Shown piece after piece: positions 1 through 9,870 of a stretch of DNA of 64,000 nucleotides (position 1 is its first letter; each line of letters begins with the position of its first letter). The translations under genes and the position numbers were made by a program. Origin of the DNA: Chitinophagaceae bacterium (GTDB taxonomy: Bacteria > Bacteroidota > Bacteroidia > Chitinophagales > Chitinophagaceae); NCBI GenBank assembly GCA_016722465.1, contig JADKJC010000004.1:248001-312000 (forward strand), written 5' to 3'. A model generated the notes under the pieces. That model was not told where the DNA came from. It saw nothing but the letters and a program-made list of their open reading frames with translations, and did no database searches.

Positions 1-1
1 C

Positions 2-766
2 AATTCCATGCACAAGGAATATACACTACGGGCGGCAAAAGCCGGCAAGCATGTGATCGTGGAAAAGCCAATGGCCCTGAATGCAAAAGATTGCGAAGAT
101 ATGATTGCTGCCTGTAAAACTGCCGGGGTACAGCTGGCCGTTGGTTACCGCCTGCATTATGAACCTTATAATATGGAAATAAAAAGACTCGGGCAGGAAA
201 AGGTATTTGGACAGGTACGGTTGATTGAGTCGTCACTCGGTTATAAAACCAGTGATCCAACTGAATGGCGTTTACACAAAGCTTTATCCGGCGGTGGCCC
301 CCTGATGAACCTGGGTGTTTATTGTGTTCAATGCAGCCGCTATATTTTAGGAGAAGAACCTGTTTCTGTTACGGCACAGTTTGGGCCGGTAACCAATAAG
401 GAATTATTTGCTGAAGTAGAAGAACTGATCACCTGGCAAATGGATTTCCCAAGTGGTGCAGTGGCTACTTCTTCTACCAGTTACAATTGCCGGATCGACC
501 GGCTGTATGCCGGAGCGGAGAATGGTTTTTTTGAACTGAGCCCTGCAATCAGTTATGGTCCGTTCAAAGGAAGAAGTACCAATGGTGAAATGAATTTTCC
601 CGTAATCAACCAACAGCAAACACAAATGGATGAGATATCAAAAGTAATTCTTGCTAACAAGCAATTGCCGGAGCATATTGCAGGTGTAGAGGGATGGAAG
701 GATATGAAAGTGGTGGATGCAATTTATGAATCGGCCGGCAATGGGAGGAGGGTGAAAATCAGCTAG
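2..766 (+). CDS. Gfo/Idh/MocA family oxidoreductase, 5' end outside window
   Basis: NAD(P)-dependent sugar dehydrogenase of the Gfo/Idh/MocA family. Only the part after the nucleotide-binding fold is present: the reading frame is open to the window edge, and the Met at base 8 is internal because the preceding codons are in frame and the Rossmann GxGxxG motif is missing. The conserved EKP motif (VEKPMAL) lies near the visible start, followed by a VGYRLHYEP motif and GGGPLMNLGVY, which resemble the glucose-fructose oxidoreductase branch of the family. The C-terminal part is the usual substrate-binding alpha/beta domain. The substrate cannot be read from the sequence. The next gene starts 45 bases downstream on the same strand. 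Family assignment is firm; the specific activity is open. Confidence 0.9.
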   Translation, partial: NSMHKEYTLRAAKAGKHVIVEKPMALNAKDCEDMIAACKTAGVQLAVGYRLHYEPYNMEIKRLGQEKVFGQVRLIESSLGYKTSDPTEWRLHKALSGGGPLMNLGVYCVQCSRYILGEEPVSVTAQFGPVTNKELFAEVEELITWQMDFPSGAVATSSTSYNCRIDRLYAGAENGFFELSPAISYGPFKGRSTNGEMNFPVINQQQTQMDEISKVILANKQLPEHIAGVEGWKDMKVVDAIYESAGNGRRVKIS

Positions 767-811
767 TATCTTTTTTGCAGGTGTTAGCATTATTATTGAA
801 ATGGCCAACTG

Positions 812-1393
812 ATGAAAAAACAATATTTACTGATCGTTATTGCCGCCGGGATCTTTTTTCAAAACTGCAATAGTTCAAACTCAGAACCAGTTACTGGCAC
901 TGATTTACATGCTGAAAAATATGTGTGCCTTCCCTGCGGACAGCCTTGTGATGACATTGGCTACACAAAGCCTGGTAGTTGTAAGGACTGCAGTATGGAG
1001 CTGGTTAGAATGTCATCCATCATATTTAAAAGTGTATTGCCCAAAAATCTGTATGCACACATCAGCCAGGCCGGAAAGGACAATGTGCTATTGCTGGATG
1101 TAAGAACCCCGGAAGAATTTAATGGCGCTGCGCCAGATAAATTTGGCAGGCTGAAAAATGCCGTCAATATCCCGGTGCAGCAACTGGCAGAAAGAATAAA
1201 AGAACTGGAACCTTATAAAAGCAAAGAGATCATTGTGTATTGTTCTCACAGTCACCGCAGCCCTGCGGCCAGTTACCTGCTTACACAAAAAGGATTTCTT
1301 TATGTAACCAATATGCAATATGGTATGCACCTGTGGAAGCAGCAGGTAACTGATAAAGAGAGTAATGATAGTTTGTATGTGAGCCAGCAGTAA
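812..1393 (+). CDS. Lipoprotein with Cys-rich metal-binding motif and rhodanese domain
   Basis: A 193-residue envelope protein. The N-terminus is a lipoprotein-type signal (KKQ, then a hydrophobic run ending in FFQNCNSSN), so it is probably lipid-anchored at Cys19. Residues about 37-65 hold a Cys-rich segment (YVCLPCGQPCDD ... PGSCKDCSMELV) that resembles the short heavy-metal-binding motif found in copper-handling proteins. Residues about 80-180 form a rhodanese domain: LLDVRTPEEF, then the active-site loop with Cys in YCSHSHRSPAA. Rhodaneses transfer sulfane sulfur or bind oxyanions through this Cys. The combination suggests a periplasmic role in thiol or metal handling, which is inference. 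It may be co-transcribed with the upstream oxidoreductase, but no shared function is evident. Confidence 0.85.
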   Translation: MKKQYLLIVIAAGIFFQNCNSSNSEPVTGTDLHAEKYVCLPCGQPCDDIGYTKPGSCKDCSMELVRMSSIIFKSVLPKNLYAHISQAGKDNVLLLDVRTPEEFNGAAPDKFGRLKNAVNIPVQQLAERIKELEPYKSKEIIVYCSHSHRSPAASYLLTQKGFLYVTNMQYGMHLWKQQVTDKESNDSLYVSQQ

Positions 1394-1405
1394 GGCCGTT
1401 GCTTA

Positions 1406-3597
1406 TCACACCTGCAACAAGCCAGCTTTGTATAAAGTATTCACCGGTTTATTATCCCAGAATAATTCAAAATCTTCAAGTCCTGCTGCGTCATAGCTTT
1501 CTTTTATTTCCTGTAAAGTACAGACTTTGTCAGCCGCAGTTAATTTTTCAAACAGGTCCATCAGCCAGGTGCCTTCTGTTGCATTTACTTTAATATCGAA
1601 CACTTCTTTCTTTGCCTGGAAAGTTAGCGAACACATTTCCCAGCTGTTTCCTTTTTTTGATTTGGTAAATGTTTCTGCTACCGGCAGATTACCCAACCAT
1701 ATTATTTTGGTGTTGGGTTTATTGGTTGCCAATGCATCCTCTTCCAGGGCCATTGCAATAAAATCAGGAGGCACCGTTGTTTTCGGTGTTTTAAAATCAA
1801 ACCATTTGTGTAATGGATGGTCCAGGCAGGCACCATGCATAAAGTTGAGGAGTGATTTTTTTAAACCAAAACTAAATGCCGCATGATCGGCACCGACAGG
1901 ATCCGTATGATCAATATCATTGTTTGCAAAGCTGCCTGTTTCGTTGGTTTGTTTCAGCACTTTATATTTTTCCGGGTTCATACCAACCGGGCTGTGGGCT
2001 GTCATGGTAAACTGGTGCCAGAAAGCGGATTGCAGAATGCCGGCTTCAAATAACTGCCGCACCATTTCCAGTGAGTCGATCGTTTCCTGTGCTGTTTGTG
2101 TAGGAAAACCATACATCAAATAGGCATGCACCATAATACCAGCTTCGGTAAAATGTTTGTTCACCCTTGCCACCTGCGCTACAGTGATGCCTTTGTCGAT
2201 CAGTTGCAGCAGCCGGTCGCTCGCTACTTCCAGTCCACCGCTTACACCAATGCAGCCGGATGCCTTCAGCAACAAACACAAGTCTCTTGTAAAACTTTTT
2301 CAAAACGGATGTTCGTCCACCAGCTCACTACCATTTTTCTTTTGATGATCTCGATGGCCAGTGATCGCATGAGTGCAGGGGGTGCGGCTTCATCCACAAA
2401 ATGAAAACCGTTCTGTCCTGTTTGTGCAATCATTTCTTCCATGCGGTCGCAAAGAATGTGTGCGGTGAGAGGTTCGTAATTTTTGATATAGTCCAGTGAA
2501 ATATCGCAGAAGGTACACCTGCCCCAGTAGCAGCCATGTGCCATGGTGAGTTTGTTCCATCTTCCATCACTCCATAAGCTATGCATGGGGTTGATGATCT
2601 CGATGGCTGAAATATAATGGTCAAGAAAAAAATCACTGTAGTCTGGTGTGCCTGCCTGTCCCTGCCGGTAATCGGTGCAGGCTGTGTTGTTGATGTAAAC
2701 GACTTTATTGTTTACTAAAGTAAAAGTTCGTTTTAATTCCTCTCTTGACTTATTCCCTTTTATGTGTTGCAGCAAATTTTCCACGGGCGCTTCACCATCA
2801 TCCAGTGTAATAAAATCTACAAATTCAAATACCCTTGCATCAGATAGTGAACGCAGCTCTGTGTTGGGAAAGCCACCACCCATTCCTATTTTGGCAGCAG
2901 GAAAATGTTGTTTGATCCATTGTCCGCAACGAAGGCCTGCATACAGGTTGCCGGGGAAAGGAATGGACAGGCAAACCAATTGCGGTTGCACTTCTTTTAT
3001 TCTTTGTTCTAAAATTTTTATCAGAATGCTGTCAATGTAAGTGTACTCTTTTTGCAATGCAGCATACAATTCATCAAAGCTATTGGCTGTTCTTCCCAGC
3101 TTTTCTGCATAGCGGCTAAAGCCAAAATGTTCATCGATGCATTCTTTGATGAGATCAGAAATATCTTCAAGATACATGGTGGCCAAATGTTTCGCTTTGT
3201 CCTGTATGCCCATGCTGCCGAATGCCCATGATAAATCTTCTATCTGTGCAAAGCGGCTGGCTTCCGGCAAAAATCCTCTCTTGCAGATTTGATGTGCCAG
3301 CGTGGGGTTTTTTCCCTGCAGGAACTGCATTACCGCATCAATGGTATGTATATAATCATCTTTCAGGGCAATGATGCGCTGGGCATTTTCTGAAAAAGTG
3401 CCTGTAGTATCAATGGCAGCAAACAATTGTGCCAGGCCTTTTTTTGAAAACAATTCTACGGTCACTTCAATCCCAAGGTCGCACTGGAACGACGAAATGT
3501 TTTTGGTGTTGAGAAAACCTTTGAGGTAAGCCGTAGCCGGGTAGGGGGTATTGAGTTGTGTAAAAGGTGGTGTGATCAATAAAATGTCTGCAGCCAT
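1406..3597 (-). CDS. B12-binding domain radical SAM protein, frameshifted
   Basis: A cobalamin-binding radical SAM enzyme, read from 3597 down to 1406. The N-terminal part begins ADILLITPPFTQLNTPYP, typical of the B12-binding Rossmann domain of this superfamily. The iron-sulfur motif is HGCYWGRCTFCDI, with CX4CX2C spacing instead of the textbook CX3CX2C. The frame breaks at a run of five T on the plus strand (2296-2300). Adding one base restores FEKSFTRDLCLLLKASG, which runs directly into the second half (GCIGVSGGLEVASDRL, then AYLMYGFPTQT), the usual continuation of the radical SAM barrel. The restored protein is about 730 residues. The ATG at 3597 is preferred over the TTG at 3606. Substrate unknown. 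The break is probably a sequencing error, though a real pseudogene cannot be excluded. Confidence 0.88.
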
Positions 3598-3732
3598 AGA
3601 TGGCAAAAGTAAATGTTATTGGCGGTTTGGTGAATTTGGGTTGAAGCTTTTGAAACCATAATTTAAATGGTACTGCAGTTGCCCATCTATGATCAGCACA
3701 TCATGCTTATCTTTATGATTCAATCCTTTGGT

Positions 3733-5185
3733 ATGAAAAAGATCACCACTCTGTTTATCTCTTTCGTTTTATTCCTGCAATTATCAGCCCAAACAACAAT
3801 AAGCTGGGTGAGTACTTCACAATCCGGGCAATGGGAAATGCAAAGCGGGTTAACAGCAGTTGCTGCATCAGGTAATGCAGATGTTGAAGTGAATACCGGT
3901 CAACCATTGCAATCCATCGAAGGCTTTGGCACCTGTTTTAATGAACTGGGCTGGACGTCATTGAGCATGCTGAGTGCAAAAGACCGGGAAGGTATTTTGA
4001 AGGAATTATTTGCACCGGGTGTGGGAGCAAATTTTACCATTTGCCGTATGCCTGTTGCCGCTAATGATTTTTCCCGTAAATGGTATTCGTACAATGAAAC
4101 GGCGGCAGATTTTGAAATGAAACATTTCAGCATTGACAATGACCTTCAAACACTGGTGCCATTTATAAAGGCTGCACAAAAATATAATCCATCATTGAAA
4201 CTGTGGGCTTCGCCATGGTCGCCACCGATGTGGATGAAATACAACAAGCATTATGCAGCAAGGAGTGTTTTGGGGAATACAAATTTTAAATCAGAAGAAT
4301 GGGGAATGGATCTTACCGGCATTAACAATGGCCTGCAGCCGGAACAGGAAGGCAAAGAAGGAACGGATATGTTTGTACAGGAAGAAAAATATTACCGTGC
4401 CTATGCATTGTATTTTGAAAAATTTATTAAGGCCTACCGCAAACAGCATATCAATATCGGCATGGTGATGCCGCAGAATGAATTCAATTCGGCACAGGTA
4501 TTTCCATCCTGCACGTGGACGGCGGTTGGACTTGCAAAATTTGTAGGTTACCTGGGGCCCCAGATGAAAAAATAAATGTGGAGCTGTTTTTGGAACGATG
4601 GAACGGCCCAATGAAAAACTGGTAGATACTATCTTAACCGATGCACAAAGCGGCCCTTACATTAAAGGCATCGGTTTTCAATGGGCGGGCAAGGAAGCCA
4701 TTGCAGGTTTGCATCGGCGTTACCCTGCACTCAGGTATTACCAGAGTGAGCAGGAGTGTGGCAATGGAAAGAACGACTGGAAATATTGCCTGTATACCTG
4801 GGGGCTGATGAAGCATTATATCAGCAATGGCGCCAATGCATATATGTACTGGAATGCTTCTTTAAAACAGGGCGGCATCAGCACCTGGGGCTGGAAACAG
4901 AATTCACTCATCAGTGTTGATACGGTACATAAAACCTACAGCTACAATTACGAATATTATTTGATGAAACACCTGAGCCATTATGTGAAGCCGGGTGCTA
5001 AATATTTAACCACAGCAGGATCTTTCAATAACATCCTTGCATTTGTCAATCCGGATAAAAGTATTGCGATTGTGCTGTACAATGATGCTGCAGAAGATAA
5101 AACAGTACACATTAAAGTGGGCAATAAAATGATCAGCCCTTTACTGAAAGCGGATTCTTTTAATACAATCCTGGTAAGCCGGTAA
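3733..5185 (+). CDS. GH30 family glycosidase (glucosylceramidase-like), frameshifted
   Basis: A secreted retaining beta-glycosidase of family GH30. The start at 3733 gives a clean signal peptide (MKKITTLFISFVLFLQLSAQ). The acid/base Glu lies in MPQNEF at about residue 250, and the nucleophile Glu in YYQSEQECG at about residue 340, both standard for the family. The C-terminal part is the small beta domain usual in GH30. The frame breaks between 4567 and 4591. Restoring one A in the run at 4567-4572 and one T in the run at 4587-4591 gives MKKINVELFFGTMERPNEKL, a normal GH30 sequence, so two single-base deletions are the simplest explanation. The restored length is about 484 residues. The protein is probably exported to the periplasm or surface to act on beta-glucosides or related glycans; the exact substrate is unknown. 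Confidence 0.9.
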
Positions 5186-5335
5186 TCAGCCGGTAATATC
5201 TTTTTTTAATTATTTGCATTCCAGCATTTATTATACAAATGCTATCAGTTATCATATAGTTGGCTGCAATGGTAGTTCCGCTTAATTACATTGCGCTTTC
5301 GCAACTAATTTTACAAGGTGAGTTAAGGATAGTTA

Positions 5336-8300
5336 TTGTTATTTAAAGCGACTTATTTTTTATCAGGGGTAACTTGTTTAGAATTTCCACTCTTCATTTC
5401 CGTAATAATTATCACATTGTATGATACAGCAACCAACGCAGCAGTCTTTTTTAAGAGACACATATTGATAACTCTGCTTGTGGGTTCATCCATTGTATCC
5501 CCTAAATTTTCATTCAGTGCCATCCGGATCGATTCCGTTAAATCTACTATCAGCACCTGTCCAAATAACGGGAGTATCACAGTGTATGCCAGTACCAATA
5601 CCCCGGCAATATTGTACAGCATTATTGCCGGGCCCGTGACACAGCCGGTGCAAACAGGTAATTTTTTCAATTCCCTGCCGCCAGGTAATTATACCATTAA
5701 AGTATCCAACGCTGCTTTGGAAACCGCTACACAGGATATAACCATTGAAGGCAATTATATCCTGCCGGAACTGAATCCAATTATAGTAAGCCCTTACTGT
5801 GCCGGTGGCAATGATGGGCATATCATCGGTAACCTTACAACTGGTACCGGTAAGGGGCCGTACAGCTGGCAGTTAATTGCTCCATCACCCATTACAAGTT
5901 TGCCGCAGGCCAATGATACCTTTAATAACCTGGTTGCCGGTAATTATACAGTAAGGGTTACAGATGCATGCGGAAGTTTCAGAACGATTGTTGCAACAAT
6001 AACAGATCCCATTACCTTTTTCACTTTTCAGTTTGTGCCCTACTTTGAAATTACTGGTTGCGACACGGCACTGGTTACCCTGTACCTGAAGTTTTCTGAT
6101 AATAAGCCAGCCATGCCGCTTTCGTATAAATATGAGACAAAGAATGGCACTTATATCCCGATGCCGGGTTCAGAGAGCATCGACAGCAGCCAGTTTCCCG
6201 GTTATATTATGATACAGCAAATGATTCCTCATATTACTTATGGAGATACTGTTATTACCACTATCTACAATGCCTGTGGCGACAGCTTAACCTACAACAG
6301 TATTATTGATCCTTACGATTTTCATCCCTTGTATTCTTTTGACAGTTGCGGCAGGCTGGCGCATGTTGATTTTAACTATATCACTGACCCCTATATTTTT
6401 TATGGGCTAAAAGCGCCTGTAAATTTTACTTTAACAGATTCAGCAACCAATGTATTAATAGATTCAGCAACCATTACGGGGGATAGTTTGCATCATTATT
6501 ACAATATGATCACCGGCATTGCAATAACTCCCAATGTTATCACCGGCAATACTTATACACTAACAGTTGCAGATGGGTGTGGTAAATTTTTTCAAAAAAA
6601 TTACCTGATACCGGCACCTGCACTACCTGTTATTCTGAGTATCGATTTATTGCAGCCTGCATGTATTGATTCCATCGTGGGGTTAGTACGAATACAGGTA
6701 ACCGGGTTTAGCAATCCCAAAATTGTGCTTCTTTCAGGTCCAGCTACTTTAGGGAGTACAAAGCCCGGCTTTGCTTATACAGATACTTATACTTATCCCG
6801 ATACTGTGCTGGTTGGTTTTGGCGGGGAATACTTTTTTCTTAACAACCTGGCGGCAGGTACATACCAGTTTAAAGTGATTGATGATTGCGGTAATGATCT
6901 ACCCGGCTCTTTCAGCGTAGACAGATCCTCACTTACCAGTCTCGGTAAAGCAGTCAGGTATGAGAAAGGGTGCCTGGGGCAAAACAAAATATTCTTTACA
7001 AAGAGGCATGGAGATACACTGAATTATTTGAACCAGAATGGAGCAGCTACTATTAAGACAACGAATCTCACCAGCAGCACAGTTTTAAAAGATCAACGCT
7101 ATTATGGTAACCTGGTAAGTGATTCTATATTGAATGTTCCTTCCGGCACCTACGAAATTTCATTTGGGTTTGAGCAATCCGGCTATGGCACTTACGTGAA
7201 TGACAGTATTCACAGTTGCCTTACGTTAAAGGATACCATTTTTATTGAAAGTTACCAGACACCGGTTATTACCAGCAGCAATTCCATCCTTTGCCACAAT
7301 GCCATTAATGTACAGGTGATTCCTGATAGCAGCAAAGGCATACCTCCGTATCAATATGAGATCATTGCAGGGCCACAAATATTCCCGGTGCAAAACTCCA
7401 ATGTGTTTACAGTGAATACAGCTGGTACTTACACTGCACGTATCTATGATATCTGCGGCAATGCATCTACGGCAAGTATTACTGCAGACACTTTGTCTTT
7501 TCCTCCCATCGCACCACTACAGCCCAGTTGTAATAGCATCCAACTATTCCTGGGCGCATCAACATATTATACTTATACATGGACCAATCCTTCCAGCCAG
7601 ATTTATACCGGTGATACATTAGTAATTGATCCTGTAACTGCAGCCGATACCGGCATTTACCATATTGCAAGAATGGTGGACATCAATGGATGTAAAGACA
7701 CATTTAATACTACTTATCATTTAAATTTTCCACTTACTTACAAACTACTAAAGACGGTATGCAATGGCGATAGTATACATATAGGCAACCATGCTTACAG
7801 CAGTACTGGTGTTTTTTCGGATACACTCATCAGCAGCAAAGGTTGTGATAGTATTGTGGTGCTTGACCTTACAGTGCTGCCATTAAAAAAAGATTCAGTG
7901 GTTAAAAATATTTGTACAGGGCAAAGTGTAACTATAGGAACGCATACTTATAACCAGGCAGGTATTTATCGTGATACCATATCAACTGCTGCCTGCGACA
8001 GTATTGTAATTTTGAATTTAAGAGTCGATCCCATCAGGAAAGATTCACTGGTTAAAAAGTATTTGCGCAGGACAAAGCATTACTGTTGGGTCACATACTT
8101 ACAACCAGGCAGGTATTTATCGGGATACTTTATCAACTGCCACCTGCGACAGTATTGTAGTTTTGAATTTAAGAATTGATCCGATCAGGAAAGATTCTCT
8201 TGTAAAAAATATTTGCGCCGGGCAAAGCATTACTGTTGGTTCACATACTTACAGCCAGCCAGGTATTTATCGGGACACTTTATCAACTGCCACCTGCGAC

Positions 8301-9020
8301 AGCATTGTAGTTTTGAATTTAAGAATCGATCCGATCAGGAAAGATTCACTGGTTAAAAACATTTGCGCCGGGCAAAGCATTACTGTTGGTTCACATACTT
8401 ACAGCCAAACAGGTATTTACAGTGACACTTTATCAACTGCCACCTGCGACAGCATTGTAGTTTTAAACTTATCTGTGAACCCGGTGCCTTTCATTAGCAT
8501 TATAGCAACACCCCAACAGGTAACTTCCGGCGGTATTGTGCAGTTGAATACTACGCCGGCATCATCATACTTATGGACTTCCATTGCAGCGCTTAATAAT
8601 AATGCGGCACAGGATCCGCAGGCAACCATCATCAGCTCATCATGGATATACCTGCTGGCAACATCCAGCCCGGGCAACTGCACTGCATTGGATTCTGTTT
8701 TTGTAAGGATGATCCCCGACACCATAAAACCATGTAGCGGCGGCGATACTTATATTCGTGTGCCCAATGCATTTACTCCTGATGGTAATACGGTGAATGA
8801 TGTGTTTAAAATTCATTCCAATAATATCAGGCTGGGCAGGTTGCAGGTGTACAACCGCTGGGGCGAAATGGTATTTGAAACAGCTAATATTGCTGCAGGG
8901 TGGGATGGCAGTTACAAAGGGAAAATTACACCCGGCAATTATGTGTACTGGATATCATATTACGAGTGCGACCGCACGGTACAGAAGATACTGAAAGGGA
9001 GTGTCATTTTGATCAGGTAG
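5336..9020 (+). CDS. Large repeat-rich surface protein with gliding-type C-terminal domain, frameshifted
   Basis: A secreted adhesin-like protein of about 1,227 residues once the frame is restored. The start is uncertain: the first possible codon is TTG 5336, but a signal-peptide-like segment (HILITLLVGSSIVSPKFSFSA) lies about 40 residues in, so a start nearer 5417-5465 (both TTG) is possible. The body is a series of beta-sandwich modules of the SprB type, with recurring NYTIKV/NYTVRVTDACG-like endings. It is followed by five tandem 50-residue repeats (separate entry). The last 90 residues (VPNAFTPDGNTVNDVFK, then YNRWGEMVF and WDGSYKG) are the type B sorting domain of T9SS cargo, linked to gliding proteins. 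The frame break is one extra base near 8059, inside the third repeat. Exported through T9SS to the cell surface. Confidence 0.87.
7741..8491 (+). repeat. Five tandem 150-base (50-residue) repeats
   Basis: Copies begin near 7741, 7891, 8041, 8192 and 8342; the 151-base step between copies three and four is caused by the extra base at 8059. Each unit codes for a module with the pattern KNICxGQSxTxGxHTY, then GIYRDT, then CDSIVxLNL. The first copy is the most divergent (TVCNGDSIHIGNHAY); copies three to five are almost identical at the base level, which points to recent duplication or gene conversion. Each unit has two conserved Cys. Such near-identical copies can also be collapsed or expanded in assemblies. 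Confidence 0.9.
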
Positions 9021-9053
9021 CTGCGGCTGCAACAGCATGCTGTGATTGATCGT

Positions 9054-9839
9054 TTAACGCATATTAAAACGCATCAAAAAATCCTCTTTGTAATTTTTGC
9101 CGAGTGGCAATTCTATTTTGCCGATGGTTATATCCTGGTCGTTAAAGGAAGTAATGGCGCTCATGTTTACAGCATAAGAACGGTGGATTCTTACAATGTT
9201 TTTAAAAATCAGTTTTTCCAGTATTTCATTCAACTGAAGCCTTAGGGTGAATTTTTGGGTGGTTGCCACAATATTAATATAGTTGTTGGCAGATTCAATG
9301 TATTGAATATCTTCTATCTTCAGTTTGATAAAGCGGTAGTTTTGTTTGATGAATATGTGATCGTTGAGCTGCAAAATTGTTTCTTTATCCCTGGGTGCAG
9401 GGTTGGTATGTTCTTCTTTTATAGAGATGAGTTTTGCGCCGGACTGTGTTTCTTTTGCAATCGCAAAATTACTTAAGGCGAGTTCTATCGATATCCTTAC
9501 ATTATTGAGGCTGTATGGTTTTGAAAGAAATGCAGCCGGGCATAGTTGTTTTACTCTCTCCACTGTTTTTTGATCGGTGAATGCAGTGAGGAAAATCACC
9601 GGCACATACCTGGTTTTTAACAGCGCTGCCGCAGTATCAATACCATCCCTGTCACCGATGATCTGTATGTCCATCAGTATGATGTCAACCGGGTTGTTTT
9701 TAAACAGTTCTTCCGCTTCCTCCGCATTGTCGGCAATGCCAACTACATTGTAGCCATCCATCTGTAAACCTGCTGCCAGGTCCATCGCTACAATGGATTC
9801 GTCTTCTACAATTAATATGTTTATTTTTTCACCAGCCAT
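9054..9839 (-). CDS. LytTR family response regulator
   Basis: A two-component response regulator of 261 residues. The receiver domain spans about residues 6-125: acidic pocket Glu12/Asp13, phospho-acceptor Asp57 in IILMDIQ, Thr85 in FLTAFT and Lys107 in FLSKPY. A linker leads to a LytTR DNA-binding domain (about 160-258) with the typical IQYIESANNYINI and IVRIHRSYAVN motifs. It probably binds promoters as a dimer when phosphorylated. The histidine kinase gene lies 31 bases upstream on the same strand, so the two form a cognate pair transcribed together, kinase first. The target genes are not shown by the sequence; the nearby large surface proteins are candidates by location only. Confidence 0.95.
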   Translation of the reverse strand: MAGEKINILIVEDESIVAMDLAAGLQMDGYNVVGIADNAEEAEELFKNNPVDIILMDIQIIGDRDGIDTAAALLKTRYVPVIFLTAFTDQKTVERVKQLCPAAFLSKPYSLNNVRISIELALSNFAIAKETQSGAKLISIKEEHTNPAPRDKETILQLNDHIFIKQNYRFIKLKIEDIQYIESANNYINIVATTQKFTLRLQLNEILEKLIFKNIVRIHRSYAVNMSAITSFNDQDITIGKIELPLGKNYKEDFLMRFNMR

Positions 9840-9870
9840 TTTATATCGATTACTTCTTTTAAATAATGTA

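Noticed and set aside
2296..2300. Programmed frameshifting at the homopolymer breaks
   Set aside because: No slippery heptamer with a downstream pseudoknot is evident, and the breaks affect unrelated genes in both directions of indel. Sequencing error is simpler.
3598..3732. Cobalamin riboswitch near the B12 radical SAM gene
   Set aside because: The gap before the gene is too short and no riboswitch-like conserved box is visible.
7741..8491. CRISPR-like repeat spacing
   Set aside because: The repeats are 150 bases, adjacent, coding and without spacers.
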